Below are positions 22,701-37,700 of a DNA stretch of 64,000 nucleotides, in pieces. Below the pieces are notes generated by a model. It saw only the letters and a list, made by a program, of their open reading frames with translations. It ran no database searches and was not told where the DNA came from. The stretch is from NCBI GenBank assembly GCA_936450465.1, contig OW388293.1, positions 31,935,860-31,999,859 of the forward strand, given 5' to 3'. This stretch comes from Gibbula magus (lineage: Eukaryota; Mollusca; Gastropoda; Trochida; Trochidae). The number at the start of each line of letters is the position of its first letter. The first letter of the stretch is position 1. Both the position numbers and the translations under genes were made by a program.

Positions 22701-25700
22701 GTAAATCGTACACAATTCTTTCCAAGCGACTTCTTCTTTCAGTACTACTGTGTGCAGGAAGAGGCGAGTGCACGTGTAAGACAGAACTGTGCACACAGAC
22801 CAGTGGCTTAGTGACGTCCGTGCTGTTCGGCAACTTTTCCTCGGACACGTGTGAGTAAGTATAAACTCTAACATTATGTCAATTTCAAAATTTCAGTTTG
22901 AAAGTTTGAGAACATTGAAAATAAAATTAAAAGGAGCCTCTGAAATGTGTTCATTTTCACCTTAAACTGGGCTCCGTAGTTTAATTGTATACTTATTTAG
23001 GCTCTTTAAGAATTAAAGTGTTTGGATGACAGACAAGTAATCATACAATGCTCTTTGATAGATTGTTTCATAGTGTCATGTATTTGCATGTATTTTCCTC
23101 CACTTCAACTGTGAAGGCCCACTTGCAGTTATAACTCAGTATTGTCCTAATACGTATCCTTATATTTCTTATGTATGTATTTTGAATATTCCGTATACAG
23201 CGAACGGGTATTACAGTATATAGCTGTTTCAGGTATAACCCATCTCTTCTGATTACCCTAGAACCACCCTTGCCAAGCACGGACAGACTTGCATGATGTA
23301 TACCATGAACGCACTTTGTTTCAAACAAAGGTTATTTATGGAGAAACTCTACCATAATGCTTATTTTCAATTAGAACTGCTTCGAATCTATGTCTCCACA
23401 TTTCCAAGATGTGACGGTCTATGACTATTTTCGACTATACGACCTATTCAAGGGCATGGTATACGAAATCGTCCTGGCACAATATTGATCATTTGACAAC
23501 TATGTAGTTCTTCAAATACAATTACATGCGGTCTTAAATACGAACTAAACTTGATTGATTGATATTTACTAAAACAATTCTCCTCATGGTCCCTTTTCAA
23601 AAGATCGTATATACCCGATGTTACAGGGACCTGAAGAGCTATGTGCACTGTTTGACCACTGAGCTGGACGGGTGTGTGGGCGAGAGTGGACAGAGGACAG
23701 CCCTCCAGATACTCGCTGAGATGCACTACAACCTGGTGCACAGGCAGTGTGGTGAGGAGAATTGGACAAGTTATACTTTATATACCTAAATGCCCATTTA
23801 ATAGTCTTAGAATTCAGTTGTTTCTCCGGGAGAACTTCCCTACGAAAGGAACTATAGGGCCTTACAATTCCTACTGAGACGGCTGACGCGCCCTCGGGTC
23901 TTCCCTAGGGCCAATGCCTCTCTTTGCTAGAACGGCCTCGCATTCAGGTGATATCCATTACATATATAATGAACATATATATACATCCCCAACTTCCGTA
24001 AACCAAGCAAATCTTCTGTGTGTTATTTCATACCACTCTCTGCTCCTATCCTAAGCGTTCATTTTATGCAAACTTGAGAAATATAGGATAAGAAAAAAAT
24101 ACGGTCGGAACAATGTTGATGGAAACTTCTTTCTTGTGGACGGGAACTGTTTTCTTACTGATAAAAATGTATTATGCATGACAATCTCTTTCTATGATAT
24201 ATATGGCACCTGTGTTATAGTTCTCTACAGTTTGGCAAAGCACCTTTAGTTAAGTTACTTTAGAAGAAGAGAAACATTATCACCCATTTTTTATATTATC
24301 ATTTTGTGTCATGATGTAGGGATTTTGTCTACACCATTTGGATTTGAAGGGTCACCTTCTCTTATAGGTACATCCATTGTGTTGTTGGGGGTCACACATT
24401 CCAAACGTTGTAAATGGTGTTACTTTATAGAGAGGTACCGACTGTTACCGAAAACTACCATTTTGATGATAGTATATTGACGATATGAAGGTAAAAATAG
24501 GACAATGCATCGCGATTGACGCGCGCCAATGGTCAAACGTAATTTTGGAATCGTATTTACAGCAGACAGAGACAAATTTGTGTTGATAATGTTTAATAGG
24601 TCATATAACTACTGTGCATGTAAATTGGACGTGTAGTTTCGGTTTCTACACATGCATAATGATGTTACTCAAATTTAATTGGAAACTAGTAATTATGATA
24701 TATTTGGCGATAGGTGATGAATATGCAAGCTGAGTGAATTTATTTGTACTGTAAACAGCACATATGGTGTGTTGGAATGTATTAAAGCCAAATACAATTT
24801 TATGAAACACAATGGATGTTCCTTTAAAGATCCGTGCAGAAATTGTGTAGAAGTTATGCACTAACACTTGAATATGTTGGTGACCATTGACATTATAAGG
24901 TCATGTCGAGTGATTGTGCTTTATCTGGAGAAAATGTCAGTCTTCAACTTCAAACAATACAACACTGATGAGCTACAGAGCCCATGACAACTTAGATATT
25001 AAGGCTGACAACTTATTATAATGGCAGACATCTTATATATTACTCATACTTGATGCCAACTTACAAAATACTGCTCGAAGAAAGATAAATAATAACACGA
25101 GCATAGCGTATATTGACAAACATGCATTTTCATTTGTTGATATATACTAATATTAATGTTTATAAAATATGATAAAATTGATAGATGTGCATGGTCTCCC
25201 CGACTCTTAAATGAAGATAAAGTTGAGTCTATAACAAGAATAGAAAGAACAATATATCTCAAAATGCAGATAATTCGTAGGCCCAGTTTTAGGTTATTTT
25301 CAAATTGTTTTCTTGAATTGCTGACGTTTCTATTACAGAGCCTAAACATTAGTCTCGCGGGCTCTCTCAGATCAAATAACCTTTCATGTTGTTCTATCAC
25401 CAAATAACCACACATGCTGAAAATACCTGCTATAGTCTCACATGAAACAAAGTTGTACCCTACTGTTCGTTAACTGTCTCAGACAGTGCACTTCAAGCGT
25501 TGAGGGTCCATTATCTTTATTAGATAATAGCTGGTGCTCGAAAATAAACAGGAAACACATTTTTCTTTAGCTTTTCATTTTATTTTTGTATTAAATAAAT
25601 ATAACAAAGCAATGACAAGAAGTACATACTATATCTAAACACTATATAAAAATAAATATCAACAAAATAAAACATTTGAAAGAAGAAAGAAGACTGGATG

Positions 25701-28700
25701 CGTTCACTGCCCGAGGATTAAGAGTGAACATACTTCCAACTAGAAGAGAATAAAGAGAAGGCACAAAGAGAATCATAAGCCACATTAGACTATAAATGTA
25801 TTCGCTTTAAATAACGGTTTCCCGGTGAAGAAATATGCATATTGAAAAATAAAGTTATAATTTTTAGATTTGATATGAGTCTTCAGTGTACTTTTTAAAT
25901 TCTCTTATATACTTCTCCATGCCTTATTCAATATATTACTTTTGACGTGGAAACACACTGAAGATGATTAATACAACGCTCATAATCAGCTCCATAAGAC
26001 AACTAGAAAGCAAGCGGAAAAACATATTTGGAAGAACTAAAACTTGAAATCGGAACAGTTGACAATATACGAATGAACAATCCCTGTTTTATTACTACAA
26101 ATCTAGCAGAGTAAGAACCGTTCATTCCACCATAGTTTATGATGGACCAAGACCCCATCAATACCAGCAGTGAGGAAAGTGTAGCGGGTGACATACACAA
26201 CTTACTTTGTAAAAACGCCGTAAGAAAACATATCAATAAAATGAACTGTATTGAGTAACATCACCTGGTTACGGAGGTCAATCTTCGCCATGATCGCATA
26301 ACCTGTCCAGTCAATGATGCACAGTGTAGCTAATTATAATCTCCTACTGTGTCCATTTATTAACTGTTGTAAACTATGTATCTACTTCAATGGACCGACC
26401 CCAACGTAACATTTTGAGAAAATTAAGATGTGGTACTTTACCCCTAGAAATTGAAGTTGGAAGATTTTCAAAACCTTAAGTGCCACTTAATCAAAGAATT
26501 TGTAAATTTTGTGATTGTAATGATATTGAGGACAAGGTCCATTTTTTGACTAGTTGCAGTTTATATTCCGATATAAGGTACGATTTTTGGAATTATTTGT
26601 CGAGTAGGGACCCTCTTTTTATCAAGCTTTTTCCGGTTGATCAATTTGTATAGTTAATGTTAAACGAGGATGTTGGTGTATCTCTTGCTGCTATATTATA
26701 TAAAATGTTTAAAAAGTAAAATGTAGTTAACATCTGCGCCTGTACCACATCTGCGACCACGACGATAGCAATGTACCTGTTTTTTATCCTACCATATTTT
26801 AAGTTTGATGAATCTGTGTCTAATAAGCCTTCAAGGCTGGATGTTGTTTTTTTTTAAACTGATTTTGTAAATATATAATCTGTTTTAATAACAACATGTG
26901 ACATAAGTAACTTAGATTAGGCTTTAGAAACCATTGTATACTTGAACCCTTAATTATGCAATTCGGCCCTTATATACGGGATACACCAATCCCTTATACG
27001 GGCAGTAGGCAACAATCATCTACAGTCGGCAACACAGACAGTGGAGTCTGCATCAAGCCAGACACATCACCCACGTCTCCAGCTTGAACACCACATGTAC
27101 CTGGTGAAGTTCCAACTAACATACAAGTCCTGTTCTCAAATACAAGCTCAAACTCATCCTGACTTTTGTTCATCTACCATCTGTAAAACAGAGGTACACC
27201 AAAAAGCCGTGTTTTTAAAGGAAGAACATTGCAGTGTGACAGATGGAGGATCGTGATAACCTTCTACACTAAATGCTAAACTAATAACAAGTATCAGCAA
27301 GGATTCGACCAAAGAAAAAGTCCAGGAACTTAGGACAAAGGATGTAAGCTGTGAGGAATCCAAATCGAAGACAATCTGGCAGAAAGAAGACTGGATGTGT
27401 TCCCTGCCCGAGAGTGAAAAGTCTTCCAACCAGCAACACAAGAAATCAGAAGCTATATAAGACGACTACATTGCTTCAGATAGCAATTCCCTGGCGAAAC
27501 CTCAAAACAATAGGCAGAAGTATGCATATTTGAAGATAAAGTCATGATTGTGAGAGTTGGGAGTCTTCAGTGTACCATTTTAAACTTCCTTATACATAAT
27601 TCTCCACATTTTGACACTTCATACTTTTTCAATATACCATATGTATTATATACGAGTTGTTTCTCTCTTGAAGTAAGGTCAAAGATAGAAAATGTACGGT
27701 TATATGTAGAATGCACATAGGGTGCTTTCTTCAAAGAACAAGCAGACAAGAAGCACTTAGACTGGCATATGCAACAAGAAAATCCATTTCAAAGATGTAG
27801 AATAGGAAACTTCAGAAAAGGCTTTCTACCATTCTTGAAGACCAAACATACCACATATCTACCACGAATATGTCAGCTTGGATATGTAACGGGGCAAAAA
27901 CCTGTGTATTTCCTACCCTGGTGATAAAGGAGTGTGACACAGTCTTGTGTGACTTTGTTAAAACCTAGTGACCTATCCTTGGGATAATCCCTAGGCTGAT
28001 TGGTTACTAGTGGTTCCTATGTTGCGAATCGTGATGATTGTGTGGCAACTGCTTCATGGTTGGCTATATAGAGGCCAGACCCAGACTGGAAGGGAAGATT
28101 GACTCGGCCTGGAGAGACATGTGAGCCCACAGGAGCAGAGGGGCCTGGTTAGGTCCCACCGGAGGTCTGCTAGACCCCAGTTGGACATATGACCATGTGA
28201 GACGTCACCATGGATGTCCAGGATGATGTGAATCTAGCGGACTTGATTGTAAATCTATATTGTATATATTGTATCATGAAGTTAGAAGTGAATGTTGACC
28301 ACCAGACGTCACCTTCTTTGTTGGATTGAAGTGTACGCGATAGTGGTACAGGGTATTCAAAACTTCAGAGTTTATTTGGCAGGGAACACATTCAAAATTT
28401 ACACTGACCACAGAGCTCTCCAGTGGCTGAAAAATATAAAAGCTGAAACAGGACGCCTTGGAAGATGGTCAATTCTGCTCCAAGAGTATGATTATGAAAT
28501 TGTTCACAGGCCAGGTAAATCAAATACCAATGCAGGCGCTCTATCACGTACTCGATACCCTGAGCCACCCTGAGCCACGGTCGCCACCACCCATTACAGA
28601 TGACATACCATCTCCTCCTAGTCCACCTCGCAAAACATATGCAGAAGTGGTAACATGAAAACCAAATCTCTCAAGGGTAACACTTCATTCGTCTCAGACA

Positions 28701-31700
28701 CAAGTACACAATCACGTGCTCTCGAAACACCCACTCCATCACCTCCCACAATCTCCTCTGTCAGTATTTCTTCACAACATTCACGTTCACATTCAACAAC
28801 TGAGCAAAGCACAGATTCTGATATCCCTTGTCCACTAGCTGTTGATTTGTTTTATGCACAGGACACGGTACCCTCTGGTCCATCAGTCATGCTTGTTGAA
28901 GCTGACCACAAGGATGATGAGATGGCTGCTCAACAATATAACTCGCCCGACCTCAGACCTCTAATTGACTACATTGTTAAAGGTGAAATCCCTACAAATT
29001 ACAATGAGTCCCAAATAAAAGGTCTTGTGGGTCGTTCTCAAGAGTTTGTTGTTCGAGATGACATCCTCTATCATCTTTACCAGGCAAAACACCGAGGTGC
29101 CAAGGCTACCAGGCCTCCATAAATCACACAATTAGTGGTGCCACTCACAAAGAAAAGTTTTGCTTTTATCTTATCACGACTCCAAAGTCGGCGGTTGCCA
29201 TCTTGGAAGGGATTAAACTTTTCAGGCCCTCCTTTCAAAATATAACTGGCCAGGCATGTACCAAGACATTGACAATTACATCAGGTCATGTGATACTTGT
29301 CAAAAGATCAAGTCAACCACTCATGGTAAGCATGCTCCTATGGTACCAATGCCAATCGAAGATACCTTCTCACGTAACCACATAGACATACTTAGTGCTC
29401 TTCCAGAAACACCAGATGGACATAAGTTTATGTTCTGCTTGTTGTGGATTCGTTTTCACGATGGTGTGAAGGTTTTGCAATGAAAACACAAGATGCAACC
29501 GAAGGGGCGCGAACTCTCTTCAATGAAGTCATCACACGCTTTGGTGCGCCCAAAACACTTCTATCAGACAGAGGTAGACAATTCACTTTCAAGCTAGTTA
29601 ATGCTCTGTGTGAACTACTTGACATCAAACATCATCTCACATCCTCCTATCATCCTCAAACCAATGGTATGTGCGAAAGGTGAAACAGAACTATCGAGCA
29701 AGCCCTCCGTGCATACATTGACTCAGATCATTCAAATTGGGCAGACCCATGTGTGATGATGGCAATGAGAAGTACACCATGTGCTTCCGCTGGGTACACT
29801 CCCTATTACCTTCTCTTTGGTCGAGAAATGCATCTCCCTATTGATACTGCTTTGCTCCCAAAGCCATCGATTGGCAAAACTGCAGAGCAGCATCTTAAGG
29901 TTCTCCGGGACAACCTTAAAATAGCAAAATCAATAGCCAAAGACAATACAACAATATCACAGGATGTCAACAAGAAAGAGCTGATCTCAAAGCTCGAATA
30001 CCAAAATTTTCATTTGAAGACCTTGTCTTACTGAAAAACGAACAAGTCCTAACGGGACACTCACCTAAACTCACAGTCAAGTGGGTAGGTCCTCGCACTA
30101 TTCTTGAAGTAGGTCCAAATCACACATACAAGCTGCAATATGTGAACACAGGGAAAACACACAAAGCATTCACCATGCTAATCGCCTCAAACCCCACATT
30201 GCACGTCCACAGCACAATGATCGCCTCCCAGATCCCGTGCAAAATCTTGGACATCAACGTCCAGATCAAAACACTTCTGCTGACGAAGCAAATGTTGACA
30301 ACCAGGTGGCTCCCTCTCAGACACAGTCATCTGATGAACACAATACGCCACATCAGTCAACACAACAAGACAAATCATCACAGGATGACATCATATATCC
30401 TGTTGAGCACATCCTCAGGTGCAAAATTCAAAAGGGCATTAAATGGTACCAAATCAAATGGAAAGACAATTCTCAAAGAACTTGGGAACCAGCTTCCAAT
30501 ATCGATCCATCCTTGCTGAAACACTTTCACAAGACAAAAACAATGAATGGTCAATCACGCCGTAAAGGACATAAGTACTTCAGTTAAACTGAAATAGGAC
30601 ACATAAACTTCAGACATCCTCTTGAGAGATTGTAAAAGATACCTTGAAGTAATTGACCACCCTCTCTACAGTTATCCTGCTGTGTCCTATAGTGCTAGAT
30701 TGTTAAGATGTTGGTGGCCACAGCATTCTTATCAATCAGGTCATGTCTTCTAATGGTTCTCTTATTTTCTCTCTCTTGGAGTCTAATGGTCCTGGTGCTA
30801 GTCCTCTTGTCGTGCGCAAATCTTGTCAAGTGTAGTGGACCAATACAATGCATTAACTACAGCATCATCTTCAAACCTGCCTCAGAAGTGCACTCGCAAA
30901 GGATAACTAGGTGCACACGTATGAGGTGATGATGCCGCATGTTCCAAACATCCCCACAATGGCTGGATGCCACCAAGGCAATGGAACCTGTGCCTTGCTA
31001 CACCAAATTTAAATGTACCTAAATGTTATCAAAACACAATGCATCCCACATCTCAACGAAACAAGACAACACATAGTACAATTAATTCCAGAATCCAAAA
31101 TCCCTTCATCTCGTACAAAACTTGCTGTTCTTAGTTTTGCAGGTTCTCTTTTTGGCACAGCAACCACCAATGAAGTTAACATTTTAGCAAAACATATTAA
31201 CGCCCTCACAAGACAACATTAGCGTAGCAAACATTACGGAACAACACTCAGCTCATCTGTCATCTTTCATAAAGTTAGTAGACAACCGCTTTAAAAATGC
31301 ACTAAAAGGTGTTAAGGCTAACCATGATGCCATCACTTTTACGGCTTCTGCCATCGAAAACCATGCCAAAAACGTACGCGCTACCCTAGTCTCTCTCACT
31401 TCTCTGCTTATTGACCAGATACACAAAGCGAGCACAGTTGAACATCAACTTGAAGAGCTTAAATTGGGGATTCTCAACTTAGCTAAAAATAAATTATCTC
31501 CCCTTCTCATTGCTCCTGAAATTATTAAGCAAACAATTCATCATATATCTAGGATTATGGCGGATAAATATCAAAATTTTCATCTCCTCCAAACAAAACC
31601 CACTTATTACTATTCTCATGCAAAATTCATCTTTGCTCGCACGAAGTCACATGTGTATATTTCTGTCAAATTTCCTTTATCATCTTTAAGTAAACCCTTC

Positions 31701-34700
31701 CATCTGTACGAAATTATATCCCTTCCTGTCCCTGTTAACTCTACATCAACCCACTCAACACAACTGTTTTTACCATCTTCATTTGCTATTTCTTCGGAAT
31801 CTAAGTATCGCATCAACCTTGATCCTGACCTCTTGAAAAAGTGCACTGGCGACGATACCACGATATTTTGTCCATTCCGTGTACCACTTCACTCTACGCC
31901 TAAACCTTCATGCAGTCTTGCTCTCTTTCAAAATAGCAAAAGTCTAATAAAATCATTGTGCGACTTTCGCTACATCACAGAGCAGCAGCCTCCAAATCTT
32001 TTTCCTATCGACAGTTCAAACTTCCTTGTTTATCAGGTTCCCTTCCTCACACTTACGTGTCCTGGATCACACCGTGTAATTCCTGGGTCTAACCTGTCTT
32101 GTATCTACTCCTTGCTACTGTTCTGTCCACAGAAGATCTTTTCTATCCTGATCCATTCGGTTCATGTCGCCACTCTCAAACTCAGATCTCTATCTCCATC
32201 CTGTCAATCTTGCTTTACTACAACATTTCTTTGACGACTATAACAAAGTCATAGATAATCCTTTGTCGTGTACATCTAGATTCGATTATACCTACTAATC
32301 CCATTTACCACAAGAGATTTAGTGATTAGCTATAAGCTAATAAGTTGCCAGAGGGAACCATGATATTGTTGTTAGATACTAAGCATATCGTCTGTATAAG
32401 TATCAAGGGTTAGAGAAGAGACAGCAGGACAGCTTGGTCAAGCCAGAGACAGCGCCTCGAAGTATACCAACACGGCCCAGAGAAGTTTGAGGTAGCGAAA
32501 CCAAACTTGTATAGATATCATCATTAAAAGCCGGTCATCTTGACCAGAAAATCCAGATCTGTGTTTTGTCGAATCAACGAAGTGTGCTGCAGTGCTACAC
32601 GACACTGTTCTCTCAACTATCTCTGGAGATACCACCTTTCGGAACCCATTAATTTCACCATTCCAAAATTCAATTTATATTCTCACGAAATCTCAGATGT
32701 TTTGGCCTCTGATCACAAAGCTCATCTAAGCCTTAAATGGGTAGCAGAAGCTGCACGAAAATCCAGAACAATTTTTCAATCCATTTCGGAACCTCTTCTT
32801 GATGGTGAAATTACTTTGCCAAATTCTTGGCCAGACACAAATTCAAATAGAAATATGTGCATGTGATGAAACTGTGATGTCCCCCGCTCCAACTTTCAAT
32901 CCAACCTAGTCATATTACCCTTATTTTCCCCTTATGCTAAGCACTAAGTTCAATACTGCATAAATAACGAGAAATAAAAAATTCAGAATAGCCAAAGTAG
33001 CGAAAGGCACCACTCTATCACTAGGTCTAAGCAAATACAAAGTTTGGTGAACAAATATTTAACGGTTTTTGAGATATGGCCGGAAAAGATCCCTACCCCC
33101 AATATGCACTAAGTTCAAATTGTTTCCATGGAAACCAGAAAAAAATAATTCAGAATAACCAAAATAGCAAAAGGCACCACTCCACCACTAGGTCTAACCA
33201 CATACCAAGTTTCGTAAAGAAAAACTTGATAGATTTTGAAATAGAGGCCGGAAAACGTCTCTACTCCCAATATGCACTAAGTTGAAATTGTTACCATGGA
33301 AACCAGTAAAAATTAAAAAAATCAGAATAGCCAAAGTAGCCAAAGTCACCAACACTAGGTCTAAGTAAATACCAAGTTTGGTGAAAAAATATTGAACGGT
33401 TTTTGAGATATGGCCCGGAAAAGAAAGCATTTCAGAATGACGGAATGACGGCATAACGGAATAACAGACGGAGGCGATAATAAAAGCCATGTCAGCCTCA
33501 GCTATATCTATTCTATCACTCATATTGTTCGTTTGGATGTTCTTCAAAGTTCGGACTTCTTCTAGTCACCAGAGTGACCCCCAGTGAAGGCTATTGCACC
33601 ACCTTCCTTCCACTATCAAACACCAACAACCTCTTCACCCGACTTTGTCATCTCTGATCTGGCTGACTATCATGTCTCTATCTTACTTGGCATCATTACT
33701 CTCGCTGTGACTTCCATCCTTTTCCTCATCCTCTATCAATGCCAGTCTAATCAACACAGTGGTCTTGCAATAGAACTCACAAATGGTCCTGAATGTGTCG
33801 TGGATTCTCTCTGACGCTCTGACCTACCTACTGGCACATTCTGCCTCCAGATTCTGTGGACAATTTCCGGATCACGGGGTACTTCTTTCCTACCCTAAGT
33901 GTTGATTGGCCGGCATTCACTGTCGCCAACCTACTCACTAAGAAATCTTTGGCTGTACCTAATCAGGTCCAAATTTCAATTTTTACCGCTAGGAAAATTA
34001 AGAAAATCTTTAAACAACCGTTTGCAGCATATGTGATACAAATCCACAAAGGATTGTATCACATGCCAAAACTGTCTGCATCTTTATATAATAATATCAT
34101 TGATACTTAAATGGGCAATGTCTACTCCCAACACAACTTATCCTTATCTCTTATTTATCTATGTGTGTGAATGTTTATTGGTGTGCTATTCTGCTTGTAA
34201 TTACGTCATTATGTTTTGGTGATTGAATTTATTGTTGTGTATTATTCTAAGGCTTTTGCGGTCAAAAGCTTCACGAAGCGTAGGGGTGCAGTAACGGGGC
34301 AATACATGTTATATCAAATGATAACTATTAAAATGTGGGCAACATTAACAATGCACATTAGAAGCCGACATCAGAAGACCAATACTTCAAAATTACTAAG
34401 AATACACATCTTACAGGCTTGACTTCATACCTATTTCAAGATATTACTTTCGACGTGGAAAGACACTGAAGATGATTAATACAACGGTCATAATCAGCTC
34501 CATTAGACAACTAGAAGCAAGCGGACAAACATCTTGGAAGAAGTAAACTCAAGAACATCCAAGACAGGAAGCGGGCGTATCACAACCTCATTCGATGTAA
34601 AGGTACTGCAGAAGTACTACAAGACCAGATGAATGGGGAAAAAACAGGAGAATATACACAAACAGTGAAACAATATGTTGAGAATACATATATGGAAAAT

Positions 34701-37700
34701 ATTTCAAGCAAATCGAAGAAAAGGATGTGAAAAAAATGCCTTCAGCAAACTAAGATCGATGTCTAAAATGTGGTTTAGACGACTGAATGACAGGAAACAG
34801 GCTCTTTACAACGCCAATTGTTGTAAGCATTGCAGAATGAAATATGAGCCTTTTGCATGGCCAATATGTCAGACTACAACCCAACACCCATGCAACAGAC
34901 TCATCAAAGCACAGTGCACGTCCATAGACCAGAGAGATCAACACCGAATGGCCGGTATCTTCTCAAACCACAACGGTACGAAACATGTCATGTCGTTTCT
35001 TAGATTTGCTGCGTTGTATTCTGTATCATTTATAAGTTGTATTGTTTCCTGATTATCAATGTACAATATTAATACTCACATACAAGACAAACTTTGTAAT
35101 ACTTGTGCATATGTGAATTTATATAAAATGGGTTGTCACTATAATCAATGTTTAAAAATATACTTTACAAACCATTTACCTCATATCATGTTAATATCAA
35201 AATATGTAAATATGGAACTTGTTCACTATTACCTTATATATGCTTTGTAATTTATAATGTATTTCTGAACGATATCATGTAAACTGCGACATCTACATTA
35301 AAAAGCCTGAACCCAGATCCTCTGTTTTTAAGGTGTATGTCACATTGAGTTGCTCTACTAGAGTAATTCCCCATACTTAAAGGACCTCACCATCATAACC
35401 CTATACGAGTTGTTTATCGTGAACGTCATACAACAGGCGGAAACCACCGACAACAAAACTACTGCATTGCTTCAAATACCAGTGTCCCGACAAAGCCTCG
35501 AAACAAAAAGCAGAAATATGCATATTGGAAGATAAAGTTATGATTTTGAGAGTAGATATGTCTTCAGTGTGTTATTTAAATTCTCTTACATACTTCTCCA
35601 GGTTTATCACTTCATGCCTTTTTCAATATATTACTTTCGACGTAGAAAGACACTGGAGATGGTGAATACAACGCTCATCAGCTCATTAGACAACTAGAAG
35701 CAAGCGAAGAACTAAAACTAATGTCGAGAAGGTCCAAGAACAGTTGACACATATTTCCAATTATATCGTCATGGAAGAGAACACATTTTAAAGACACTGT
35801 GGGCAATCTTAGAGGATCTACACCAAATGAAACATTGAAACAATATGTTGAAAATACGTATGAAAATTACTACTAAGACTAGAAGAATTACGAACCGTTC
35901 ATTCCACCATATAATTTATGATAGACCAAGACACCATCAATGCCAGCAATGAAGACAGGAAGAACATTGCAGTGAGACAGATTGAGGAGGAGTGTGATTA
36001 CCTTCTCCATCAAAACACCAAATATGTGAAGGACTACTCACGCATCGATGATCAAATGCTAAATCTAAAAAATGATACCAGCAAGGATTCGATCAAAGAA
36101 AAACTCCAGGAACTTTGGTTAAGATGTAGACTGTGGGGAATCCAAATCGAAGACAATCAGGCTGGCAGAAGAATGAAAACTGGATGCGCTCTCTGCCCAA
36201 GATAACTAAGCATGAACAGATAGAATAAAGATGAGAAACAATAGTTTTTCATTGCTTCAAACAATAATTATCTGATGAAGTTTTGAAACAAGCAGCAGAA
36301 ATATGCATATTGGAAGATAAATATATGATTGTGTGAGTTTGTATAATTTTTTAAAATTTAAATGTTCTATTATACTCTCCACGTTTGATACTTCACTTCA
36401 TATCATTTCAATATATATATATATCTATGAATATATATGTCTTAATGAGTTGCTTCCCAAGTAAAGTAAGTTATATATAGAAAATGTAAAAGTATTTGTA
36501 GAACGATCGTGTGACTCTTTCCTCAGACAATAAGCTTAGCACGAAGCACTATGACTGGTACCTGCAAAAAGAAAATCCATTTCAAAGATGTGGAATAGGA
36601 AACTGTCCACCACTCTTTGAGGACTAAGCATACATCAGATATATACCATGAATATCTGAGCTTAGAAACACCACATATCCCCCGAAAATTCACAGAGAAG
36701 AATTGGAATGAAGAAGATATGACCCAATTCTCAGTCACACAGATGGAACAGGAGAGTGAGAAACTTCTATATAAACACATAAAATGTTAAGATAGTTTAC
36801 TTGAAAAGGCCAATGTACTGGTGGAAATGAGCTCATCGTATTAAAGAAGATTGATCCAATCATAACCATATGATGTTTACTCTTTTCTATATATGTACAT
36901 GTATATGTAATATGATATATAATCTATGTATATAATATGTAACTTGATAAGCTATTTAATTGTGGGTAACATTAATGACATGATCTGCACAGATCTGATT
37001 ACATCAGTCGGTATATAAGTAACACCAGGAGATCAATACTTAAACATTGCTCCGAATACACATCTCGACCCATTGTTTTCTTTATACTGTATACTTTATG
37101 TCTACGGTTTACCTACATTGTTAATTATAAATACTGTTAGTAAAATTGTGTTTATAACTCTTCCTCGCTTGTAATACTATGTTCTATTTATCATCTTGCT
37201 TTATATTTGTCGTGCATTTAGTCGTTTTAGTGTATACAACTTAGATGTGTCAGATTATTATATTTTGTGCGCTTTGAAAGAAACCGTACACATGTCAGGG
37301 CCTGTTTGATCCTACACATTACAGGAAGGCCCAGCCAGGAAGTGACAGAAACATCTGCCTGAAGCAACAAGGAACACATGGGCCAACTTCATGGTTGCCT
37401 TCCAGGAACAATTTAGGCAGGACCTGCAGACGGACCCGTCAGTGTTAAACATCAAGCAGCAGCCCGGTGGGACCGTGACGACCTACCTCAACAGGGTACA
37501 AGAAGGTTCAACAAGGACATCTCAGAGAAACATCTTGTGGCAATCACCATATACGGACAGTTGCCTGAACTTAATCAATGGATTCAATTGCAACAACCAA
37601 AGACTCTAAGAGGCAGCAACATGTAATGTTTTATGTTATGTTATTGTTTTTCTGTTACAATACGTGTGTAAAATCTTGACTTACTAATGTTAATTGTAAT

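Larger units (their letters stand above)
30708..33814 (+). pseudogene. Envelope-like (baculovirus F-type) remnant, interrupted
   Basis: It opens with a hydrophobic leader (30708-30830). At about 31115-31190 a basic SSRTK site is followed by a hydrophobic fusion-peptide-like stretch with SLFGTA, as in F-type envelope proteins. A long frame (31464-32234) with heptad-like helices and cysteines follows, and a single membrane segment (about 33665-33735) with a short tail ends at 33814. Two insertions (about 32320-32600 and 32880-33540), stops and frameshifts disable it. Family placement is by pattern only; a membrane glycoprotein of retroelement origin is secure, the exact type is inference. Confidence 0.7.
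28290..33820 (+). mobile_element. Degraded Ty3/gypsy element with chromodomain and envelope remnant
   Basis: In order: the end of RNase H, a variable linker, integrase (zinc finger and catalytic core), a chromodomain, then an envelope-like region that is interrupted twice. Gag, protease and most of the reverse transcriptase are absent. Stops and frameshifts break every part, so it is an inactive endogenous copy. The order pol then env is that of an errantivirus-like gypsy element; a chromodomain on the same element is unusual. Confidence 0.82.

Noticed and set aside
31616..31861. Minus-strand frame inside the envelope relic
   Set aside because: Shadow of the long plus-strand frame.
34675..35052. 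125-residue frame as a host gene
   Set aside because: It begins inside repeat copy C and matches the relic coding of that family, with no splice sites.
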